Shown: positions 18,350 to 27,420, counted from the stretch's first letter. The stretch is DNA of 64,000 nucleotides from CAYHMW01 sp964357925 (GCA_964357925.1 CAYHMW010000002.1:27141-91140), one strand, 5' to 3'. Program-made: numbers and translations. Notes: generated by a model from the sequence alone, not told the origin.

Positions 18350-19545
18350 AAATCTTAATGCTAGTTCCCTTTCTCCCGAACACCGAAACTTCTGGTGGAC
18401 AAACCAGGTGGTATAACTTGATAAAGTATTTGTCTGTAGATCACGACATCACGCTATTTAGCTTAATAAAGGACAATTCTGAAAAAAACTACATCCCAGA
18501 ACTCGAAAAATATTGTAAAAAAGTACGCGTCTTCAAGCGTTCAAAAACCCCATGGACATGGAGAAATTTAATTTTAACAGCCTTTGGCTACTATCCATTT
18601 CTAGTTATCAGAAATTACTCTCCACAAGAAAAGGCTGCCATAGCAGAGGAACTGAAACAAAATAAATATGATCTCATACATGCAGAAACTTTTTACGTCA
18701 TGCCGCACATTCCAAAAACAAATGTCCCTTCCATTCTCGTTGAGCAGACAATCGAATATCTTGTTTACAAACACTACGTCGATCACGTAGCCCCAAAAAT
18801 ATTATGGCCAATTTTCATGATCGATGTAGTCAAACTAAAGTTTTGGGAAATGTATTTCTGGAAAAAAACTAATAGATTAGTTAGCGTCAGTAGTGAAGAC
18901 AAAAAAGTAATGCAACGGCTTGTCAAAAATATTTCTGTTGACATTGTTCCAAACGGCGTAGATTCGCACTTTTATTCGTCCAAGAAAGTAAGTAAAAAAA
19001 CTCCACCCAGAGTTATGTATGGAGTAACAAATTTCGAATGGTTACAGAATGTTGAAGCTGTTGACGTATTACTAAATGAAGTCTGGCCAGCAATTCACAC
19101 AATGCACAAAAATGCCATTCTTTGGATTGTCGGTCGAAAAATTCCACAAAGGATTCGAGAATTGGCAAGCGCACGAGACGATATAGAAATTACTGAGTCA
19201 ATCAAAGATGCGAGAAATGCTTATCTTGGAGCAAGTGTCATGGTGACACCAATAAAAGGCTCAGGAGGCACAAGACTTAAAATACTAGAGGCAATGGCCG
19301 CTGGATTACCCATCGTATCTACCAGTACAGGTGTCGCGGGCCTCGATGTGACACACGAAGAAAACGTCCTCATAAGTGATTCCTCCAAAGGTTTGGCTAA
19401 GGAAACGATACGGTTACTAGAAAATGGTTCTCTCGCTAAAAAAATTGGCACGGCTGGCAAGAAATTCGTTGCAGATAATTTTGATTGGCGTCAAATAGTG
19501 AAGCTCCATAATCCGATCTACAAAGCAGCAATTGAAAGAAAATGA
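18346..19545 (+). CDS. Glycosyltransferase family 4
   Basis: This 399-residue GT-B enzyme has an N-terminal FLPNTETSGGQTRWYNLIKY (about 8-27). The C-terminal donor site reads GGTRLKILEAMAAGLPIVST (about 307-326), in which the usual EGFG is replaced by GGTR, as in GT4 enzymes of the sugar-transferase/PEP-CTERM H1 type. It ends FDWRQIVKLHNPIYKAA. ATGA overlaps both neighbours. Substrate unknown. Confidence 0.86.
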   Translation: MKILMLVPFLPNTETSGGQTRWYNLIKYLSVDHDITLFSLIKDNSEKNYIPELEKYCKKVRVFKRSKTPWTWRNLILTAFGYYPFLVIRNYSPQEKAAIAEELKQNKYDLIHAETFYVMPHIPKTNVPSILVEQTIEYLVYKHYVDHVAPKILWPIFMIDVVKLKFWEMYFWKKTNRLVSVSSEDKKVMQRLVKNISVDIVPNGVDSHFYSSKKVSKKTPPRVMYGVTNFEWLQNVEAVDVLLNEVWPAIHTMHKNAILWIVGRKIPQRIRELASARDDIEITESIKDARNAYLGASVMVTPIKGSGGTRLKILEAMAAGLPIVSTSTGVAGLDVTHEENVLISDSSKGLAKETIRLLENGSLAKKIGTAGKKFVADNFDWRQIVKLHNPIYKAAIERK

Positions 19546-20414
19546 GCATACCAAAATTATCAATAATTATTCTTAGCTACAACACCAAAGATTTGCTGCT
19601 GAATTGTTTACGCTCGCTAGAAAAAGTAAAAAATGAAGTCATTTTTGAAATAATAGTAGTAGATAACGCTTCCACAGACGGAAGTCTCGAGGCAATTAAA
19701 AATTTGAAAATTGAAAATTTGAAAATTCTTGGGAACGAAGTCAACCTCGGTTTTGCCCGGGGCAACAATACTGCTCGCACTATTGTCAGAGGTGAATACA
19801 TCCTCTTCCTTAATTCGGATACAGAGGTACAACCAGAAACACTTAAAAAATCTATAAATTATTTATCTCAACACAAGGACACGGGGGTAGTGACTGTCCG
19901 AACACTTCTTCCGAGTGGCAAGCTTGATAAAGACGTCCGACGTAGTTTCCCAACTCCCTTTATTGCGCTCACTCATTTCTCCGGTCTGGACCGCCTGTTT
20001 CCAAAGTCCAAAATGCTAGCGAGTTATTGGTACGGTTATATCCCAGATACAAAATCTCACTACATTGACGTTGCTCAAGGAGCTTTTTTCATGACCAGAA
20101 AAAAACTACTGGATGAGGTTGACTGGTTCAGCGAAGAGTATTTCTTAGATGGCGAAGATATCGACCTCTGTTGGAAGATTAAACTGGCGGGAAAAAAGAT
20201 ATATTACTTTGCAGATGCCAGCATACTTCACACTAAAAAGGCTTCCAAAAAAAGCAGAAAGAAAATAAAATTTGTCCACACAGGTGTCGACTCAATGGAA
20301 ATTTTTTATAGAAAATTCATGTGGGATAACTACCCTCTACCGATAAACCTCCTAGTTATTTCAGGAATAAAAGTGATAAAAATTGTCAGGACACTGAAAC
20401 ACTTAATTATATGA
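19542..20414 (+). CDS. Glycosyltransferase family 2 (WbbL-like)
   Basis: This 290-residue GT-A enzyme has LSIIILSYNTKDLLLNCLRS at residues 5-24, VVDNASTDGSLE at about 40-51, FLNSDTEVQ at about 89-97, and EEYFLDGEDIDLCWKIKLAG at about 200-219. It is paralogous to the GT2 at 14577, including an AT-repeat-encoded K/I/L-rich insert at the same site. It is coupled by ATGA on both sides to GT4 genes. Confidence 0.85.
   Translation: MSIPKLSIIILSYNTKDLLLNCLRSLEKVKNEVIFEIIVVDNASTDGSLEAIKNLKIENLKILGNEVNLGFARGNNTARTIVRGEYILFLNSDTEVQPETLKKSINYLSQHKDTGVVTVRTLLPSGKLDKDVRRSFPTPFIALTHFSGLDRLFPKSKMLASYWYGYIPDTKSHYIDVAQGAFFMTRKKLLDEVDWFSEEYFLDGEDIDLCWKIKLAGKKIYYFADASILHTKKASKKSRKKIKFVHTGVDSMEIFYRKFMWDNYPLPINLLVISGIKVIKIVRTLKHLII
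19697..19728. repeat. In-frame AT microrepeat inside a GT2 gene
   Basis: Three AATTTGAAAATT/AATTGAAAATT-type units in tandem encode the residues KNLKIENLKIL before the NLGFA motif. This matches the repeat at 14738 in position and composition. Confidence 0.6.
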
Positions 20415-21547
20415 AGATAGTTATCGATGCCAGGTTTTATGGGCTGGAGAATGGAGGACTGGGCAGGTACCTCATCAATTTAATCCGTGAACTTTCAGTA
20501 ATCGATAAGGAAAATAACTACACCCTACTACTTCGCAAAAAATACCTAAATAACAACGAGCTTCCCAGGAATTGGCATAAGGTTCTTCTTGACCATCGTC
20601 ACTATAGTGTGGGCGAGCAAATCTACGTACCGAAAATGCTAAAAATTCTGAAGCCAGACTTAGTTCACTTTCCTCATTTCAATGTACCTTTTTTATATCG
20701 AGGCAAATTTGTTGTAACTATTCATGACATCCTTATGCACAAAATGAAAGGCAAAGATGCTACAACGTTGCCTCCTTACAAATATGTGATCAAAAGGATT
20801 GGTTACAAAACTATTTTTAATAAAGCCATTAAAAAGTCAGTAAGAATAATTGTTCCAAGTAATGCCGTTAAAAACGACATAGTTAACTATTACAAAATAG
20901 ATGAAAACAAAATATCAGTAACATACGAAGGTTTTGACGCAAGTATCAAGTCGGAGAAAGGTACAAAGAAGAGTCTCAAGAAATTGTATGATCTAACCAC
21001 CCCTTTTTTCCTATATGTTGGCAACGCATACCCACACAAAAATATAAAAAGGTTAATCGAAGCTACAGTATTTTTGAATGAAAATTCGGGGAGAAAAACT
21101 ACTCTAGCAATCTCAACACCAAAAAATGTTTTTGGCGACAGGCTATCACTGCTAGTTAAGGAACTTCGAGCTGAACAATATGTCAAGCTACTAGGCTTTG
21201 TCCCCGATCAAGATATCGCACTTCTCCACAAGGAATCTGCTGGTTTTGTTTACCCATCTTTAATAGAAGGTTTTGGCCTACAGGGTCTTGAAGCAATCAG
21301 CAATGGTACAATATTCATTGCATCGGATATACCCGTGTTTAAAGAAGTTTATAGAGATAACGCAATTTACTTTAACCCTTTCGACTTCAGTTCAATTGAA
21401 AGTGCAATGAAGAGGGTATTGGAAATGGATTCCTCAAATCGCATAGAGATGATCGCAAAATCTCAAGAGTTTATCAAACGCTACTCCTGGCGCAAAATGG
21501 CACAAGAGACACTAGGGGTGTACAATGCGGCCGCCGCCGAAGAATGA
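20411..21547 (+). CDS. Glycosyltransferase family 4
   Basis: This 378-residue GT-B enzyme starts IVIDARFYGLENGGLGRYLI (residues 3-22), with VHFPHFNVPFLYRGKFVVTI at about 94-113 and VTIHDILMHK. The C-terminal donor site EGFGLQGLEAISNGTIFIAS lies at about 285-304. This is the mannosyltransferase/RfaB-like GT4 type. It overlaps the GT2 before it and the next GT4 by ATGA. The C-terminus ends in an Ala-rich tail. Confidence 0.87.
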   Translation: MKIVIDARFYGLENGGLGRYLINLIRELSVIDKENNYTLLLRKKYLNNNELPRNWHKVLLDHRHYSVGEQIYVPKMLKILKPDLVHFPHFNVPFLYRGKFVVTIHDILMHKMKGKDATTLPPYKYVIKRIGYKTIFNKAIKKSVRIIVPSNAVKNDIVNYYKIDENKISVTYEGFDASIKSEKGTKKSLKKLYDLTTPFFLYVGNAYPHKNIKRLIEATVFLNENSGRKTTLAISTPKNVFGDRLSLLVKELRAEQYVKLLGFVPDQDIALLHKESAGFVYPSLIEGFGLQGLEAISNGTIFIASDIPVFKEVYRDNAIYFNPFDFSSIESAMKRVLEMDSSNRIEMIAKSQEFIKRYSWRKMAQETLGVYNAAAAEE

Positions 21548-22620
21548 AAGTAGCTCTTGTTTACGATAGGGTAAATAAATGGGGCGGGGCTGAGAGAGTT
21601 TTGCTGGCACTGAACGAACTTTTCCCAGAAGCGCCCTTATACACTTCAGTTTACTCAAATGAATCTGCCGCATGGGCAAATGTTTTTCCTAAAATTCACA
21701 CATCATTCATACAAAAAATTCCTTGGGCAAAGACAAATCACGAATACCTTCCCTGGCTCATGCCAAAAGTATTTGAATCTTTTGATTTTAGGCAGTACGA
21801 CCTTGTCATATCAGTCACAAGTGAATCTGCTAAAGGTATAATTACTCACCCAAACACAAAACATATCTGCTATTGCCTTACACCAACAAGATATTTATGG
21901 AGTGGCCACGAAGACTATTTCCCCACTTCATTTAAACGAACTGCAGCACAACCACTTATTAGGTACTTAAGAAGTTGGGACCAAGTTGCCGCCCACCGTC
22001 CAGACACAATGATAGCTATTTCGACTGAGGTACAAAATCGAATAAAAAAATATTACAGCCGTGACGCTACAATTATTTTTCCTCCAACACCACTGGGCCA
22101 CCCCGCATTCAATGCGGGATCTAAAAGCTCGAGATCATATTACTTGTTGGTTTCTCGTCTTGTCCCTTACAAAAAGGTAGATCTAGCAATCAACGCCTTC
22201 AACGCTCTCAATCAACCCTTAGTTATCATTGGAACCGGCAAAGATGAAAGTAGACTCAAAAATATTGCAAACAAAAACATTAAATTTTTAAGTAAATTGA
22301 CAGACAGGCAACTTGGCAATTACTATATGGGAGCCAAGGCGCTGATTTTTCCGCAAAACGAAGATTTTGGTTTAGTAACAGTCGAAGCTCAAAGCTTCGG
22401 AGTGCCAGTCATAGCGTTTCGAGGAGGCGGAGCACTCGATACAGTAATTGACGGTGATACTGGAGTTTTTTTTAACGAGCAAACAATTGATTCCTTGATA
22501 GACGCAATCAATAGATTTGAAAAAATGAGTTTTGAGAGGAAACTGATTAAACAAAATGCAGAAAGATTTTCAAAGGAAATATTTAAAGAAAACTTTTTGA
22601 AAACAATTAATGAGCAATAA
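21544..22620 (+). CDS. Glycosyltransferase family 4, WbaZ-like (probable mannosyltransferase)
   Basis: This 358-residue protein starts VALVYDRVNKWGGAERVLLA (residues 3-22). ICYCLTPTRYLWSGHEDYF is at about 108-126. These are hallmarks of WbaZ/WbdC-type mannosyltransferases. The donor site NEDFGLVTVEAQSFGVPVIA is at about 274-293. The next gene encodes a GDP-mannose pyrophosphorylase and overlaps by 11 bases, which fits GDP-mannose as donor (inference from context). Confidence 0.85.
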   Translation: MKVALVYDRVNKWGGAERVLLALNELFPEAPLYTSVYSNESAAWANVFPKIHTSFIQKIPWAKTNHEYLPWLMPKVFESFDFRQYDLVISVTSESAKGIITHPNTKHICYCLTPTRYLWSGHEDYFPTSFKRTAAQPLIRYLRSWDQVAAHRPDTMIAISTEVQNRIKKYYSRDATIIFPPTPLGHPAFNAGSKSSRSYYLLVSRLVPYKKVDLAINAFNALNQPLVIIGTGKDESRLKNIANKNIKFLSKLTDRQLGNYYMGAKALIFPQNEDFGLVTVEAQSFGVPVIAFRGGGALDTVIDGDTGVFFNEQTIDSLIDAINRFEKMSFERKLIKQNAERFSKEIFKENFLKTINEQ

Positions 22621-23728
22621 TTCAGATTACAAAAACCACGTCTACGCTTTAATTTTGGCAGGAGGTGGAGGGACACGACTTTGGCCGAAATCAACAAACA
22701 AAACTCCAAAGCAATTTTTGAAACTCTTCAATAGTCAAACTCTCACGCAAATCACAGCAAGTAGATTTAGCGAAATTTTACCATGGGAAAAAATCTTCTG
22801 TGTCACTGTGTCCGAGGAATACAAAAAAGAAATCTTGAAAGAAGTTCCATCTTTCATCTCCAAAAATATTATTGTTGAGCCAGCAAGAAGGGAAACAGGA
22901 CCAGCACATGGCATTGGAGCACTTCACATCTATAAAAAAGATCCAGACGCAGTGATTATCACTGAAGCTGCCGATAGATTAGTCAACCCCGTTAAAAGCT
23001 ATCTTAAGTGTTTGAACGCAGCTGCAAAAGTAGCATATGAGAAATCCATGCTAATCTCAATTGGTGTTGAGCCAAGATATCCACATACCGGCTTAGGGCA
23101 CATTAAAAGAGGACAGAAATACGGCATATTCGAACACCGAGCTTTTTATGCCATGGATAAATTTGTGGAAAAACCACCTCTTAAACTTGCGATTAAATAT
23201 ACTAACTCTGGAAATTATTATTGGAACGCTGGACAGTTTGTTTGGCGAGCAGACAGTATCCTGAACGCTCTCAAAGAATTTGAACCAAACATTAGTGAGA
23301 ACTTAGACAAAATATTTCCAGTTATTGATACTAATGCAGAAGAAGCGGTAACCGAAAAGGCATACAAAGCCATGCCAAAAATTTCTATTGACTATGCAGT
23401 CGCAGAACGGGCAAAAAATATGTTAGTACTTCCAGGGGATTTTTTCTGGACTGATATTGGTGACTGGAAGGAAGTTTGGAGCAACTTAAAGCAGGACGAG
23501 AGAGGCAACGTTATAATTTCAGGCGATGGTAAGCCAAATATTGTTGCTCTCGAAACATCGGATTCCATAATCCATACAAATGGAAGGCTTATTGCACTTG
23601 TAGGCATTGAAAACCTTGTAGTAATAGACACGAAAGATATCTTATTGATATGCTCTAAGAGTAAAGCCCAAAAAGTGAAGGAAGTAGTAAATATTCTCAA
23701 AGAAGAAAAGCGCGAAAAATATTTGTGA
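22610..23728 (+). CDS. manC: Mannose-1-phosphate guanylyltransferase (GDP-mannose pyrophosphorylase)
   Basis: It catalyses mannose-1-P + GTP to GDP-mannose + PPi. The 372 residues cover only the nucleotidyltransferase domain: ILAGGGGTRLWPKSTNKTPK at about residues 15-34 is the pyrophosphorylase signature, followed by FVEKPP (about 184-189) and WNAGQFVWRAD. The C-terminal isomerase domain of bifunctional ManC/AlgA is absent, so mannose-6-P isomerase must be encoded elsewhere. It follows a WbaZ-like GT4 and precedes the initiating transferase. The ATG lies 11 bases inside the preceding gene. Confidence 0.9.
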   Translation: MSNNSDYKNHVYALILAGGGGTRLWPKSTNKTPKQFLKLFNSQTLTQITASRFSEILPWEKIFCVTVSEEYKKEILKEVPSFISKNIIVEPARRETGPAHGIGALHIYKKDPDAVIITEAADRLVNPVKSYLKCLNAAAKVAYEKSMLISIGVEPRYPHTGLGHIKRGQKYGIFEHRAFYAMDKFVEKPPLKLAIKYTNSGNYYWNAGQFVWRADSILNALKEFEPNISENLDKIFPVIDTNAEEAVTEKAYKAMPKISIDYAVAERAKNMLVLPGDFFWTDIGDWKEVWSNLKQDERGNVIISGDGKPNIVALETSDSIIHTNGRLIALVGIENLVVIDTKDILLICSKSKAQKVKEVVNILKEEKREKYL

Positions 23729-24387
23729 TACAATCACCTGCCCGGAAAATGAGTTACAACTTTATCAAAAGATTCATCGACGTCTTTGGGTCCATCTTCC
23801 TTCTGCTTTTTTTTTCTCCAATAATTCTAATCACCTCAATTGTCATTAAATTGACCTCCAAAGGTCCAATAATGGCAGATACTCCGAAACGTGTCGGCAA
23901 AGGTGGCAAGCTATTCAAGCATTATAAATTCAGAAGCATGGTTGTAAACGCTCACAAACTTCTTCGAACAGACCCTAAGTTTAAAAAGCTTTATAAGAAA
24001 TACAAGGCAAGCAGCTATAAACTCCACGATGACCCAAGGGTAACTCCAGCTGGAAAATTTATCAGAAAGCACTCGATCGACGAAATCCCGCAACTAGTCA
24101 ATGTTTTAAAAGGGGAGATGAGCATTGTTGGTCCGAGGCCATATTATGGAGACGAATTAAAAGAGCAGCAAAAGAAATACCCACATACCCAAAAATTGGT
24201 CAAAGAAGTCCTTTCTGTCAGACCCGGAATCACAGGCTATTGGCAAGTAACAGGGAGAAGTGAAGTTAATTTTGATAAGAGAATTGAAATGGATGCATAT
24301 TATGCAAGAAAAAAATCGATCATCTTGGATTTCCTTATACTTCTAAAAACCCCTTGGGCTATGGTCACTGGCCGTGGCGCAGTGTAG
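23725..24387 (+). CDS. Initiating sugar-phosphate transferase (WcaJ/WbaP-like, polyprenyl glycosylphosphotransferase)
   Basis: It should transfer a sugar-1-phosphate from a nucleotide sugar to undecaprenyl phosphate, starting repeat-unit synthesis at the inner membrane face. The 220 residues show one membrane hairpin (about 20-42) and the catalytic domain signatures YKFRSM (about 72-77), DEIPQLVNVLKGEMSIVGPR (about 119-138) and VRPGITGYWQVTGRSE (about 162-177). The N-terminal five-helix domain of full-length WcaJ is missing, as in the short PglC-like form. A GTG at 23725 overlaps the preceding stop (GTGA). ATG 23749 is an alternative start. Confidence 0.9.
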   Translation: MIQSPARKMSYNFIKRFIDVFGSIFLLLFFSPIILITSIVIKLTSKGPIMADTPKRVGKGGKLFKHYKFRSMVVNAHKLLRTDPKFKKLYKKYKASSYKLHDDPRVTPAGKFIRKHSIDEIPQLVNVLKGEMSIVGPRPYYGDELKEQQKKYPHTQKLVKEVLSVRPGITGYWQVTGRSEVNFDKRIEMDAYYARKKSIILDFLILLKTPWAMVTGRGAV

Positions 24388-24396
24388 AATATTTGT

Positions 24397-26472
24397 GTGG
24401 AAAACGACATTAACATCCCCCAGATTAAGCCAGTTCAATCCATTCTTGAACCACCGAAGTTAGAAGTTGTCAGTGACGCCGAAGCTGGATCTAATGTAAA
24501 AGAACAAGTAGAACCTCCTAAACAAAGTTTTTTTAAGCGAATTAAATTTCCCAGATTAGGGCTCCCTGGACTGGGAAGCTCGGGTGGTAGAACAAAGAAA
24601 ATTTTAGTCGGTTCCCTGGGATCTCTCTTGCTTGTCGCACTTATTATTCTCGTTCTGGTAGTTTTGCCGGCAGTGGATGTTTACAAAAAAGGGAAAACAC
24701 TTGAAGTTAGCGCCAGAGCTCTCAAAGATTCTGTTAACTCACAGGATATAAATGTAGTAAAAAATAAATTAAGTGACTTTAAAAAAGACTTCTTGAGTTT
24801 TCAAAAAAGCTATAAACGCCTCACTTGGACGAAGCCACTTCCAGTTATCGGCAATTACTACAAGGATGGTGAAGCTGGTCTCAAGGCTGGTGTATATGGA
24901 ATTGAGGCAGGTGAGTTGACTCTCGAGACAGTAACTCCCTTCGCGGACATAATCGGCTTTGCAGGCCCCGATTCCCAACAATCAGAAAGTGGCGAGGACA
25001 CGGCCAATGACAGAATTGATTTTCTAGTGCAATCTCTGGATGTCTTCATCCCTAAAATGGATGAATTAACGCAAAAGGTCTCCCTCGCACAGGCAGAGCT
25101 CGCAATCATCGACCCAAATCGCTATCCAGAGCACGTCAAAGGTAAGCCTGTCAGAAGCACACTTAAAAAATATCTAACATTAGCAGACGAAGGTGCTGAA
25201 TTTGTTAAAAACGCAAAACCCCTAATGGAAGCGACACCCTATCTAATTGGCCTCGACGACACCAGAACATACCTCCTTTTATTCCAAAACGACAAAGAAC
25301 TTCGTCCCACAGGAGGCTTTCTGACTGCATATTCATTTGTCGAGGTGACGGGTGCCAAACTTAATCCAACAAGCAGTAATGATATCTATAATCTCGACGG
25401 TAATTACAAAGCAACCATTGACGCACCAGAACCTTTCATTAAATTTGTCAAAGAGCCTTATAGACGCTTTCCACAACTAAGGCTCAGGGATATGAATTGG
25501 TCACCGGACTTCAGAGTTAGCATGGAGCAATTTCTTGAAGAGGCCGAAAGCGTTGGAGTGAAGGATATAGATGGGGTTATTGCGGTCGACACACAAGTAG
25601 TTGTAAATATACTGAAGGCAATAGGTCAAGTCGGTGTTTTTGGTTTTGGCAACTTCAATGCAGATACTGACCCAAGGTGCAATTGTCCACAAGTTGTCTA
25701 CGAGCTCGAAAGTTTTGCCGATGTCGAAGGAGCAATAGTGTGGAGTGAAAACGAGCCTGGCAAAATTGTCTTCGCCCCTCCAAATTACGAAAATAGAAAG
25801 AAAATTGTAGGTCCACTTATGAATTCTGTCCTCGCCAACGCACTCGGTCAACCAAAGGATAAAATACCAGCCCTTTTTGAAGCAGCATGGAAAACAGTTA
25901 CTGAAAAACATGTTCTACTTTATGTTTATGATGAAGAGGCACAAAGGGGGATTGAAGCTTTTGGAATTGGCGGGAGAATTGTCGATACCGACGGGGACTT
26001 TTTGCACGTCAATGATGCCAATTTAGCAGGCAGAAAATCTAATCTTTACGTGACACAAGAAGTGAGTCAGGACATTGAAATATCAAAGGACGGCAGTGTA
26101 GTTAAAACTCTAACACTAACATACAAAAATCCTGCACCCTATGATGGCTGGCTCAACTCAGTTCTTCCAAATTGGACAAGAGTTTATGTACCAAAAGGCT
26201 CAGAACTAATCGATAGCCAAGGTTTTGATCAAGCGGCCATAGTTGAAGAAGATCTTGGCAAAACCGTATTCGCAGGAAGTTTTAGTCTCCGACCAGAAGG
26301 AGTCCAAAAAATAACCCTAACCTACAAACTTCCATTTAAAGTTGAAGATAAATATAAGATTTTTATTCAAAAACAGCCAGGTACAGATACCCCTCTTCAT
26401 ACAATAAAAGTGGGTAAACAACTCGAGGAGCTCTTCCTGCGCACTGACAAATCCTTCACATTTCATCTATAA
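24397..26472 (+). CDS. DUF4012 domain protein, membrane anchored
   Basis: The first about 65 of 691 residues are cytosolic, proline- and charge-rich, and end in an RTKK stop-transfer signal. One membrane helix follows (about 70-92), and then a large exported domain. The exported part carries the DUF4012 signature FQNDKELRPTGGFLTAYSF (about residues 297-315) and DMNWSPDF. DUF4012 proteins often close polysaccharide clusters in Patescibacteria and actinobacteria; their activity is not established. A LytR-CpsA-Psr-like attachment role is sometimes suspected from context only. The GTG start is 9 bases after the preceding stop. The next gene, recO, starts directly after its stop. Confidence 0.85.
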   Translation: MENDINIPQIKPVQSILEPPKLEVVSDAEAGSNVKEQVEPPKQSFFKRIKFPRLGLPGLGSSGGRTKKILVGSLGSLLLVALIILVLVVLPAVDVYKKGKTLEVSARALKDSVNSQDINVVKNKLSDFKKDFLSFQKSYKRLTWTKPLPVIGNYYKDGEAGLKAGVYGIEAGELTLETVTPFADIIGFAGPDSQQSESGEDTANDRIDFLVQSLDVFIPKMDELTQKVSLAQAELAIIDPNRYPEHVKGKPVRSTLKKYLTLADEGAEFVKNAKPLMEATPYLIGLDDTRTYLLLFQNDKELRPTGGFLTAYSFVEVTGAKLNPTSSNDIYNLDGNYKATIDAPEPFIKFVKEPYRRFPQLRLRDMNWSPDFRVSMEQFLEEAESVGVKDIDGVIAVDTQVVVNILKAIGQVGVFGFGNFNADTDPRCNCPQVVYELESFADVEGAIVWSENEPGKIVFAPPNYENRKKIVGPLMNSVLANALGQPKDKIPALFEAAWKTVTEKHVLLYVYDEEAQRGIEAFGIGGRIVDTDGDFLHVNDANLAGRKSNLYVTQEVSQDIEISKDGSVVKTLTLTYKNPAPYDGWLNSVLPNWTRVYVPKGSELIDSQGFDQAAIVEEDLGKTVFAGSFSLRPEGVQKITLTYKLPFKVEDKYKIFIQKQPGTDTPLHTIKVGKQLEELFLRTDKSFTFHL

Positions 26473-27018
26473 GTGAAACCTCGTCAATTTTCAACAGATG
26501 CTATCGTGCTAGCGGCGAAAAGCAGTAAAGAGGCTGATAAAATTATTACGCTCTTTACCAAGGATCACGGTAAGTTAGTTGTGATCGCCAAGGGGGTAAA
26601 AAAAATTAGTAGCAGAAAACGTGGCAACATAGAACTTTTTAGCCACATCAAAACGAGCATAGTGAATAGTCATGATTTTGGGTTAATGACGGAGGCACAA
26701 CTTCTCGAAAGCTTCGAGAATATTAGAAAAAGCCTCAAAAAAACAGCAGTCGCGTATTTCATGGTAGAAGTTGTTGCAAAAGTGGCACAACAAGAAGAAA
26801 AGAATATTGAAATTTTTGATTTGCTTCTTAATTATTTAGGCAAAGTAAATTCCTCTGGAAAATTAAAAGAGATTAGAGAAAATTTCACCAAAGACATTTT
26901 GACTGTACTCGGCTTCTGGCCAAGAGGTAGAAGCATGCTCGAGCCAGATATAATCTTGGAGCAAATATTGGAGAGAAGACCTCACACCGTAAGAATCGCC
27001 AAAAAACTGTTTTATTAA
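26473..27018 (+). CDS. recO: DNA repair protein RecO, short form
   Basis: RecO loads RecA at gaps together with RecR. The N-terminal OB-fold is recognisable: STDAIVLAAKSSKEADKIIT (residues 7-26), then FTKDHGKLVVIAKGVKKISS and RGNIELFSH. The C-terminal helical part is short. The total is 181 residues against about 240 usually, and there is no cysteine at all, so the zinc-binding motif of many RecO proteins is absent. The GTG follows the DUF4012 stop directly, so it is translated from the polysaccharide operon. A hairpin terminator follows at 27027. Confidence 0.85.
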   Translation: MKPRQFSTDAIVLAAKSSKEADKIITLFTKDHGKLVVIAKGVKKISSRKRGNIELFSHIKTSIVNSHDFGLMTEAQLLESFENIRKSLKKTAVAYFMVEVVAKVAQQEEKNIEIFDLLLNYLGKVNSSGKLKEIRENFTKDILTVLGFWPRGRSMLEPDIILEQILERRPHTVRIAKKLFY

Positions 27019-27026
27019 TAATTAAA

Positions 27027-27048
27027 GCCAGGGCAAGAGTGCCCTGGC
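27027..27048. terminator. Hairpin terminator between recO and convergent small genes
   Basis: A perfect 9-bp stem GCCAGGGCA/TGCCCTGGC encloses the loop AGAG. On the minus strand it is followed by an AT/T-rich tract (TTTAATTATTAAT), and its position suits both convergent units. There is no long T run on the plus strand. Confidence 0.7.
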
Positions 27049-27056
27049 AACAAACC

Positions 27057-27272
27057 TCACAGCAAATATATCACCCATGCCATGACCAACATTATAGCGC
27101 CGGCAGCAGAGACGAAATCACCAACACTCGCCTTTCCGTATCCGACATCAAATCGATCAATAAGCCAAAGTAATCGTGAATTCTCGTTGGCACGGACGTG
27201 AGGTGGATTTAAATCATATCTCCACTCCTCTTCATCAGCAAGCAAGACTGGAAAGGTGCTCTTGTTAGACAC
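27057..27272 (-). CDS. Small protein with C-terminal membrane helix, unknown
   Basis: No family is recognised. This 71-residue frame starts at a GTG that lies within the preceding small gene, in a different frame (ATGTG overlap). It has a charged N-terminal half (ADEEEWRYDLNPPHVRANEN) and a hydrophobic C-terminal helix (about residues 52-71). No Shine-Dalgarno lies at a usual distance before the GTG. The AGGAGG at about 20 bases upstream is too far. It may therefore be coupled to, or a frameshifted continuation of, the upstream frame. The stop is followed by the hairpin at 27027. Confidence 0.5.
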   Translation of the reverse strand: MSNKSTFPVLLADEEEWRYDLNPPHVRANENSRLLWLIDRFDVGYGKASVGDFVSAAGAIMLVMAWVIYLL

Positions 27273-27415
27273 ATGACAAGAGTATTCGAAAGTCCTCCTA
27301 CAAACAGTGCAAGTGTGGCTAGTGCCAGCAGCGGAACATCAAAAAAATAATAAAATAAACCTGCCGCACACGCCTGGTAAATGACGACAGTGACCATTGC
27401 AATTGTTCGGATCAC
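27209..27415 (-). CDS. Small two-helix membrane protein, unknown
   Basis: This 68-residue protein starts at GTG 27415, chosen because GGAGG lies 5 bases upstream; a longer frame from GTG 27427 would put the Shine-Dalgarno inside the gene. It has two hydrophobic helices (about residues 3-24 and 27-46) and then a poorly protein-like tail. The last 64 bases overlap the next small gene in another frame. It has its own -35/-10 promoter (27476-27448). It could be holin- or phage-shock-like, but nothing supports a specific role. Confidence 0.55.
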   Translation of the reverse strand: MIRTIAMVTVVIYQACAAGLFYYFFDVPLLALATLALFVGGLSNTLVMCLTRAPFQSCLLMKRSGDMI

Positions 27416-27420
27416 GAAAA

